From Stutzerimonas nitrititolerans (GTDB taxonomy: Bacteria > Pseudomonadota > Gammaproteobacteria > Pseudomonadales > Pseudomonadaceae): a stretch of DNA of 64,000 nucleotides. The stretch is from assembly GCF_003696285.1 (NCBI RefSeq), contig NZ_RFFL01000006.1:186001-250000 (forward strand), read 5' to 3'. Below are positions 58,519 to 64,000 of the stretch, in pieces. Within the stretch, counting starts at the first letter, position 1; every line of letters starts with the position of its first letter. Made by a program: the position numbers and the translations under genes. The notes beneath the pieces were generated by a model, which saw only the letters and a program-made list of their open reading frames with translations, ran no database searches and had not been told where the DNA came from.

Positions 58519-59970
58519 TCAGACACCACTGCCAACGAGCGGCTGCGAACCTTGGAGCGAGCGGCTTTCGCTGCGTGTGTGGCGCAGTGTCAGCCAGGTG
58601 TTGAGCGCCATCAGCAGCATCCCCGAAGCGAAGGCACCGCCGCCGATCAGGCGAACGATGTAGCCCGGATGGCTGGCTTCCAGCGCCTCGACGAAGGAGT
58701 AGGTCAGGGTGCCGTCGCTGTTGACCGCACGCCACATCAGGCCCTGGGCGATGCCGTTGACCCACATCGAGGCGATGTAGAGCACGGTGCCGATGGTGGC
58801 CAGCCAGAAGTGCGCGTTGATCATGCCGACGCTGTACATCTGCTTGCGATCGTAGAGCCGCGGAATCAGGTGATACAGCGAGCCGATAGAGATCATCGCT
58901 ACCCAACCGAGGGCGCCAGCGTGGACGTGGCCGATGGTCCAGTCGGTGTAATGGGACAGCGCGTTGACGGTCTTGATGGCCATCATCGGGCCTTCGAAGG
59001 TGGACATGCCGTAGAAGGCCAGCGACACCACCAAGAAGCGCAGCACCGGATCGGTGCGCAGCTTATGCCAGGCGCCGGAGAGGGTCATCATGCCGTTGAT
59101 CATGCCGCCCCAGCTGGGCGCGAGCAGGATCACCGACATCGCCATGCCCAGGCTCTGCGCCCAGTCCGGCAGTGCGGTGTAGTGCAGGTGATGCGGACCG
59201 GCCCAGATGTACAGGGAGATGATCGCCCAGAAATGCACGATGGACAGGCGATAGGAATAGATCGGCCGCTCGGCCTGCTTCGGCACGAAGTAATACATGA
59301 TGCCGAGAAAGCCCACCGAGAGAATGAAGCCCACCACACTGTGCCCGTACCACCACTGGATCATCGCGTCGGTGGCGCCGGAATAGATCGAGTAGGACTT
59401 CATCAGGCTCACCGGCACCAGCGCGTGGTTGATCACGTGCACCATGCCGGTGACGATTATGAAGGCGCCGAAGAACCAGTTGCCCACGTAGATGTGGCTG
59501 ACCTTGCGATACGCGATGGTGCCGAAGAACAGGTAGGCATAGGCCAGCCAGACCAGGGTCACCCAGGCGGCGATCGGCCATTCCATCTCCGCGTATTCCT
59601 TGGAGGTGGTGTAGCCCAGCGCGTAGCTGACCACCATGGCGACGCACGCGGCTTGCCAGGCCCAGAAGACGAACTCGCCGAGGCTATCGGAGATCAGGCG
59701 AACACGGCTGGTGCGCTGCACCACATAGAGTGAGGTCGCGAACAGCGCGTTACCGCCGAAGGCGAAGATCACCAGGTTGGTGTGCATCGGCCGTACGCGA
59801 CCGAAGCTGGTCCAGGGCAGATCGAAATTCAATACCGGCCAGACCAGTTGCGCCGCAATGAACACGCCCAGGCCCATGCCGATGATTCCCCACACCACCG
59901 TCATCAGGGTGAACTGACGCACGACGCGGTAGTTGTAGAGGGGAGATGCCGATGTGGACGCTTCGATCAT
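58519..59970 (-). CDS. ccoN: Orphan cbb3-type oxidase catalytic subunit
   Basis: 483 aa with about 12 helices. All key residues known from the cbb3 structure appear, shifted by +3: His63 and His350 (heme b), His348 (heme b3), His210, His260 and His261 (CuB) and Tyr254 for the crosslink. No ccoO, ccoP or ccoQ is adjacent, so it must pair with subunits encoded elsewhere, like orphan CcoN isoforms in P. aeruginosa. It could give an isoform suited to nitrite or NO stress (inference). Confidence 0.92.
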   Translation of the reverse strand: MIEASTSASPLYNYRVVRQFTLMTVVWGIIGMGLGVFIAAQLVWPVLNFDLPWTSFGRVRPMHTNLVIFAFGGNALFATSLYVVQRTSRVRLISDSLGEFVFWAWQAACVAMVVSYALGYTTSKEYAEMEWPIAAWVTLVWLAYAYLFFGTIAYRKVSHIYVGNWFFGAFIIVTGMVHVINHALVPVSLMKSYSIYSGATDAMIQWWYGHSVVGFILSVGFLGIMYYFVPKQAERPIYSYRLSIVHFWAIISLYIWAGPHHLHYTALPDWAQSLGMAMSVILLAPSWGGMINGMMTLSGAWHKLRTDPVLRFLVVSLAFYGMSTFEGPMMAIKTVNALSHYTDWTIGHVHAGALGWVAMISIGSLYHLIPRLYDRKQMYSVGMINAHFWLATIGTVLYIASMWVNGIAQGLMWRAVNSDGTLTYSFVEALEASHPGYIVRLIGGGAFASGMLLMALNTWLTLRHTRSESRSLQGSQPLVGSGV

Positions 59971-60131
59971 GGACGTGCATGAGGCAACTGCGCACGCGCC
60001 TGGGAAACACAGGCATGCCGCGCACCTGCCACTCCTTCGTGAGGTCAGGTTCGTGAGCGCGGCAAGCGGCCGCGTCGACTGGGAATGCCGCCCATTGTCG
60101 ACCGACCGTTGAGTTATCTCTAATGAATAGT

Positions 60132-60171
60132 GTTGCCGTTATAGCGCAATTTTTTTGCTATATACGGTAAC
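60132..60171. promoter_or_regulatory. AT-rich inverted repeat upstream of ccoN
   Basis: GTTGCCGTTATAGC and GCTATATACGGTAAC are inverted copies (one base different, one extra) around an 11-base T-rich centre, between the chemoreceptor stop and ccoN. It could be a repressor operator or end the chemoreceptor transcript. Confidence 0.45.
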
Positions 60172-60213
60172 GCTTTGGCGGCATGTGAAGCGCCTGTTTA
60201 GCGATGCGCGGCT

Positions 60214-61326
60214 TCAGGCGATCGCCGCGCAGGCCTGACGTCCGTACTGCTCTACCACCGCGGCGACGATGCGCATCACTTCCAGGTTGGCTTCTTCCAT
60301 CTGCTCGAGATGCTGCAATGCCTTCTCCAGATGCTGCGCCTGGAAGGCATCGATGGCGGCCTGGCCCTGATCGTGCACTGCAGTGTGCGGCCGCTCGATC
60401 CGCTGGAAGTGCTCCAGGTCCTGCATCTCGCGGTTGCCTTCCCCGTAGTACCAGCGGCCGAAACGACATTCGCGCTCGCTGGGCAGTTGCGCGCTGCCCT
60501 GGGTATCGCTGCCGAGCAGCTGGTTGTAGACGACGAACTTGAGTGACAACTCGTCGAGGTTGGCCAGTTCGATACCGGCACGGAACGACGAATTGTCGAT
60601 GCCATGCCGCATGCTGCCGGCCAGCTGATGCAGGGTCCGCATGGCGCCGACGGCCAGCTCGGTGGTCTGGCTGAAACCCTGGGCGAGCTTGCCCTGCAAC
60701 TGGATGTAGTCGTGAACGCTGGCGATTTCGGCCTGGACTTCGCCGATCTTGCGCACGATGTCCTCGGTGGCGAGCGCGGTCTTTTCCGCCAGGCTGCGAA
60801 TCTCCCCGGCCACCACGGCGAAGCCGCGCCCCGCCTCACCGGCCCGGGCGGCCTCGATCGCGGCGTTGAGCGCCAGCAGGTTGGTCTGGCTGGCGATTCC
60901 GCTGATCAGATCGACGATCCCGTTGATCTCCTTGGAATGGCCGGCCAGGGTGTCGACTTTGTGCGAGGCCTGGTTGAGCCCGCTCTCCATGTCCGAAGCC
61001 TTGCTCTGCAGCTCGCCGAAATGCTTCTGGTTGCTCAGTGCCGCCGAGGCCACCTGCTCGGCATGCGCCTTGTTCTGGCCCAGCTGTTCGGTGAGGTATT
61101 CGAACGAATCCCCCAGATGCGCGATCGAGTGGCTGAAGCGAATCAGGTTGCCGGCCACGCCGCGGTAATAATCGAACTGCCGACCGCTGGTTCGATTGGC
61201 CTGCCTGGCGGCCTCCAGCTCCTGCTCCAGTTCGGCGATCCGCGAGCGCTGCTCGTTACAGGTCGCCTGGAGACGATCCTGTTCCTGCTGCAGCTTGCGC
61301 GCCGTTTTCTTCCATCCAAACAGCAT
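60214..61326 (-). CDS. Soluble chemoreceptor with C-terminal CZB domain
   Basis: 370 aa. No transmembrane segment. An N-terminal coiled coil (about 8-45) is followed by the methyl-accepting signalling core with the hairpin tip [33 protein letters not shown] (read in parts, about 142-175), then a CZB zinc-binding domain (about 255-370) with [12 protein letters not shown] and ligand His residues in FVVYNQL and PHTAVHD context. CZB receptors sense zinc or oxidants such as HOCl. Its location suggests a link to nitrogen-oxide taxis. Confidence 0.88.
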   Translation of the reverse strand: MLFGWKKTARKLQQEQDRLQATCNEQRSRIAELEQELEAARQANRTSGRQFDYYRGVAGNLIRFSHSIAHLGDSFEYLTEQLGQNKAHAEQVASAALSNQKHFGELQSKASDMESGLNQASHKVDTLAGHSKEINGIVDLISGIASQTNLLALNAAIEAARAGEAGRGFAVVAGEIRSLAEKTALATEDIVRKIGEVQAEIASVHDYIQLQGKLAQGFSQTTELAVGAMRTLHQLAGSMRHGIDNSSFRAGIELANLDELSLKFVVYNQLLGSDTQGSAQLPSERECRFGRWYYGEGNREMQDLEHFQRIERPHTAVHDQGQAAIDAFQAQHLEKALQHLEQMEEANLEVMRIVAAVVEQYGRQACAAIA

Positions 61327-61344
61327 CGAGGGTTCCTCGCTCTT

Positions 61345-62088
61345 TCAGCTCAGGGTGAAGCCGTTATCGACGACCCAATCCTGACCGTAGACGCCACGCG
61401 CTCCTTGCGACAGCTGAAACAGAATCACGTTGGCCACCGCGGCCGATTCCAGGAAATGCCCCGGCAGCAGGCGCTGGGCGATGCCATCGGCCACGCCCTC
61501 GAGCTGCTCGTCCGACAGGCCCAGGGTGCCCCAGATCGCCGTCGCGGTAGGGCCGGGCGAAACCATGTTGATGCGCACGCCCAGCGGCGCGAACTCCACC
61601 GCCAGGGTACGGGCCTGCGCCGCCAACGCCGCCTTGCTGGCGATGTAGGCCGCCAGGCCCGGATAGGTCGAGCGCGTCAGGAAGGTACCGATGAAGACCA
61701 CCGAGGCAGACTTCGCCAGCTCATGACGCAGCGTTCCCAGCGTATTCAACGCACCCGCTCCGTTGACCGCCCATTGCCGATCGAACGCCGCCATGTCGAG
61801 GCCATCCGCCAGCTCGGCGATACCGGCATTGGGCACCAGATAATCGACCTGCCCCAGCTGCGCGGCGCGTGCCCGCAAGGCCTGCAAGTCGGCCGGCACG
61901 GTCACGTCGCCCGCCAGCCAGACCAGTTGCTCCGCGTAGGTCTGCAGCAGCGGCTCCAGTCCGCCCAGCGCGCGGGACATCGACAGCACCCGGGCGCCGC
62001 GTTGCAGCAGTGCCGTGCACAGCGCCAGTCCTATGCCCGAGCTGGCGCCGGTGACGACCGCCAGGCGATCCTGAAAATCGTTTTTCAT
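61345..62088 (-). CDS. Short-chain dehydrogenase/reductase in the denitrification cluster
   Basis: 247 aa. NAD(P) site GASSGIG (14-20), PNAG (86-89), and active-site Tyr148/Lys152 in YIASK. The expected catalytic Ser is Thr135. Three consecutive ATGs follow GGAG; the third (62088) has the best spacing. I recall a 247-codon ORF next to a 396-codon one near nos in P. stutzeri, matching this and nnrS. Substrate unknown. Confidence 0.85.
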   Translation of the reverse strand: MKNDFQDRLAVVTGASSGIGLALCTALLQRGARVLSMSRALGGLEPLLQTYAEQLVWLAGDVTVPADLQALRARAAQLGQVDYLVPNAGIAELADGLDMAAFDRQWAVNGAGALNTLGTLRHELAKSASVVFIGTFLTRSTYPGLAAYIASKAALAAQARTLAVEFAPLGVRINMVSPGPTATAIWGTLGLSDEQLEGVADGIAQRLLPGHFLESAAVANVILFQLSQGARGVYGQDWVVDNGFTLS

Positions 62089-62197
62089 CATCATCTCCGA
62101 TGCTCGACATTGCCGAGCCGCAAGCTGCCCCTCCCCTCCGGGAACGGACAGCGGTTTGGAACTCTCGCCGGAAGACCTGAAAGGGCCGGCATCGCCC

Positions 62198-63388
62198 TCA
62201 GCCCGGATGCCCGTCGACCCGCGCGGCGACCAGCATCGGTGCGTAGCGCCAGACATACAGCGCGAAGGCCGACGCCCAGCAGATCGCCGCCAGCCAGAGC
62301 CCCGGCACAGGCCATGCGGTCGCCAGGAATACGCGTGCGAAGGCGCCCAGATTGAACAGCACGAAGGCCCAGACCACGCCCGCCGGCAGCTGCAACGGCC
62401 GGCCGGTGTGACCGAGGGTTACGCGCGCGATCATTGCCAGGATCAGCCCGCTCATGGACCCCACACTCAGCGCGTGCAAAGCGGGGCTGGATTGCGCCAG
62501 CACGCCGAAATGCCACAGCGCCAGGCCGAAGCAGGCCACCACCAGCCAGAGCATCGCCAGGTGCAGCGACCACAGCAGCGGCACCTTTCTGAGGTCGGCG
62601 TCGTACCAGCGGACCAGGCGCAGCAGATGCCCCAGACCGATAGCCAGGAACAGCAGCCCGATCAGTGCATGGGGCGCCAGCGCCACACCGAATGCATGCA
62701 GAAGCGCGATCAGCGCACTGCCGACCAGCAGCGACCAGTCGAGCCAGGGCCAGGCCTTGACCTGCGCCGTACGCCCCAGGCCGCGCTGAGTGAAGAAAGG
62801 AATCACCCGGCCGCCGATCAGCGCCATCAGCGCCGCCACAAGCCAAAGCCCCGCCAGTACGCCCTGGCGCTGCAGCGCGTCATTGCCTTGCAGCACGCCG
62901 GCCAGCATCAGCGCATCGGCACCGATCATCAGCGTCAGCACCACCACGATGGGGTAGTTGCGCTGCTGCCGCACGGCCCAGAGCATGCGCGCCATCATCC
63001 AGGCGACGACGAGCAGGAACAGCAGATCCAGCGGCACCAGCAGTGGCGCCGGCAACCCGAGCAGCCAGCCCAGGCGCGCCGCCAGCCAGATCAGCGCCAC
63101 GCCCATCAGGCGGTTGCCGGAAGGCGCCACCTGACCGGTCCAGGTCTGGACCGCGGTCAGCAGGAAGCCGGCGACGATGGCCATGGCGAAGCCGAACAGC
63201 ATTTCGTGACGGTGCCAGGCCAGCCAGCCGCCAGTGGGTTGGAAGCCGGGCCAGAAACCCGTCCAGGCCGCGACCCAGAGCGGAATCGCCAGCAGCGCAT
63301 AGACGCTGCCAGCGAGGAAGAAGGGACGAAAGGCGAGACGCCAGACAGGCGGGATACTCAGGGCTTTTCGCCGGTCGACTACTTGCAC
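62198..63388 (-). CDS. nnrS: NnrS family membrane protein
   Basis: 396 aa with about 12 helices; heme- and copper-binding NnrS proteins protect against NO stress. Visible are FRPFFLAGSVYALLAIPLW near the N-terminus, WHRHEMLFGFAMAIVAGFLLTA and the RVTLGHTGRPL segment, each with His or Arg in family-typical places. It precedes the SDR gene by 109 bp. A DNR-type box lies upstream. Confidence 0.92.
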   Translation of the reverse strand: MQVVDRRKALSIPPVWRLAFRPFFLAGSVYALLAIPLWVAAWTGFWPGFQPTGGWLAWHRHEMLFGFAMAIVAGFLLTAVQTWTGQVAPSGNRLMGVALIWLAARLGWLLGLPAPLLVPLDLLFLLVVAWMMARMLWAVRQQRNYPIVVVLTLMIGADALMLAGVLQGNDALQRQGVLAGLWLVAALMALIGGRVIPFFTQRGLGRTAQVKAWPWLDWSLLVGSALIALLHAFGVALAPHALIGLLFLAIGLGHLLRLVRWYDADLRKVPLLWSLHLAMLWLVVACFGLALWHFGVLAQSSPALHALSVGSMSGLILAMIARVTLGHTGRPLQLPAGVVWAFVLFNLGAFARVFLATAWPVPGLWLAAICWASAFALYVWRYAPMLVAARVDGHPG

Positions 63389-63510
63389 GGAAGGCCTCCA
63401 GGGTTTCTTCTAAGCCCGCCGCGCAAAAGCGTCACTGCGCAGCGGAAACGACGCTCCAGCCAATGCGGGAGCCAGGACTACTTTCTACAGGGTAGGCGGC
63501 CTCGACAGAC

Positions 63511-63524
63511 TTGATTGCAATCAG
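63511..63524 (-). promoter_or_regulatory. DNR/FNR box of nnrS
   Basis: CTGATTGCAATCAA on the minus strand, one base from consensus, 123 bp before the nnrS ATG. Confidence 0.75.
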
Positions 63525-63599
63525 CTTTTTACCGAGGCGAGGGGAAAGCGACAGTCGGCGGGACAAAATATGGCATATGGCCATGGCGCCCTGCCGACG

Positions 63600-63670
63600 A
63601 GCAGCATCGTAGGATGGCGTTGAGCGAAGCGATACCCATCGTGATGCACCCGCATGCAAATGGGCTGCGA
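63600..63670. repeat. GTAGGATGGCG-type repeat between tatE and nnrS
   Basis: CGTAGGATGGCGTTGAGCG followed by AAGCGATACCCATC is a widespread pseudomonad intergenic motif, related to the block at 32516. Apart from this, the DNR box and the hairpin at 63772, the 417 bp gap shows nothing. Confidence 0.45.
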
Positions 63671-63771
63671 GCCTGATGGATTGGATGCACTTTCCTCTGC
63701 GAGAAAGGGCGTCTCAGGCAAGACGACAGATGCCCGGCGGATGCCAGGCGAAGGGGTGACCTCAGCAGGCC

Positions 63772-63795
63772 GGGTTCACCCTTCGGTGAACCCGA
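63772..63795 (-). terminator. Stable hairpin after tatE
   Basis: CGGGTTCACC and GGTGAACCCG form a perfect 10 bp stem with a four-base loop, ten bases past the tatE stop. There is no T-tract, so it may protect the 3' end or terminate weakly. Confidence 0.5.
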
Positions 63796-63805
63796 AGCAA
63801 GATAC

Positions 63806-63988
63806 TTACTTGAGCTCCGGCTTGACCGGCTCCACCTGGGCCGTGCTTTCACCCTCGCTCACCGACTTGCGAAAGCCCGCGATCGCGCTGCCCAGATCCG
63901 AGCCCAGGCCACGCAGGCGCTTGGTGCCGAACAGCATGACCACGATCAGAAGAATGATCAGAAGCTGCCAGATGCTGATACCCATCAT
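63806..63988 (-). CDS. tatE: TatA/TatE twin-arginine translocase component
   Basis: 60 aa: one N-terminal helix ([20 protein letters not shown]), the [17 protein letters not shown] amphipathic hinge, and a short acidic/basic tail. GAGGTAAGCAAA precedes the ATG. TatA/E forms the pore for folded exported proteins. In P. stutzeri such a gene closes the nos operon, whose NosZ is a Tat substrate, so nosL should lie just upstream beyond the edge. In the context of any other locus it could be a plain tatA, but tatB/tatC are not downstream. Confidence 0.88.
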   Translation of the reverse strand: MMGISIWQLLIILLIVVMLFGTKRLRGLGSDLGSAIAGFRKSVSEGESTAQVEPVKPELK

Positions 63989-64000
63989 TTTGCTTACCTC

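Noticed and set aside
60108-60121. TTGAGTTATCTCTA as a DNR box for ccoN
   Set aside because: The right half (CTCTA) departs from ATCAA at three positions; not separable from chance.

Overview
The window is a high-GC gammaproteobacterial chromosome segment. Its gene content and order fit a denitrifying Pseudomonas, most likely of the P. stutzeri (Stutzerimonas) group: nirS is followed by nirT and nirB, DNR/DnrN-type regulators are present, and vfr, clpB, trpEGDC and lptD-surA-pdxA sit in pseudomonad-like order. The assignment rests on reading the proteins; no search was run.

Positions 1-33,700 are core genome. From the left: ampE (cut by the edge), ampD and nfi; a GlxA-type regulator; zapE, trpS and an alpha/beta hydrolase; zapG, nadC, a DUF1631 protein, a DUF3094 protein and ndh; tRNA-Asn, tRNA-Pro and tRNA-Lys; clpB with a heat-shock type promoter; an OsmC-like protein and vfr; trpE-trpG-trpD-trpC preceded by a Trp-codon leader peptide, then gph, rpe and gabT; a DUF3530 protein; the djlA-like, murU and amgK set (muropeptide recycling); and lptD-surA-pdxA (outer-membrane biogenesis and pyridoxine).

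Positions 33,700-64,000 are a nearly unbroken denitrification supercluster. A NO-sensing module comes first (norR, divergent dnrN-dnrO with a sigma-54 promoter and three GGT-N7-ACC sites, then dnr and dnrP). Nitric oxide reductase and its accessories follow on the minus strand (norCBD, nirQ-nirO-nirP). Then come cytochrome cd1 nitrite reductase and its cytochromes (nirS-nirT-nirB, nirM-nirC) and the heme d1 pathway (nirF, nirD-L-G-H, nirJ-E-N). A less understood tail holds a LysR regulator, an HPP-CBS membrane protein, an orphan ccoN, a soluble chemoreceptor, an SDR enzyme and nnrS. It ends at tatE, which normally closes a nos operon, so nosRZDFYL probably lies just past the right edge. DNR/FNR-type boxes (TTGAT-N4-ATCAA) occur upstream of dnrP, norC, nirQ, nirS, nirM, nirJ and nnrS, making most of the block one NO/oxygen-controlled regulon.

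Several intergenic repeats are scattered through the window. The clearest is a 145-200 bp family with inverted ends resembling CAGGCCGTTGAAAAA, with three full copies and two fragments. The least explained parts are two small membrane proteins in reverse orientation between nirH and nirJ, and the ccoN/chemoreceptor/HPP-CBS group.
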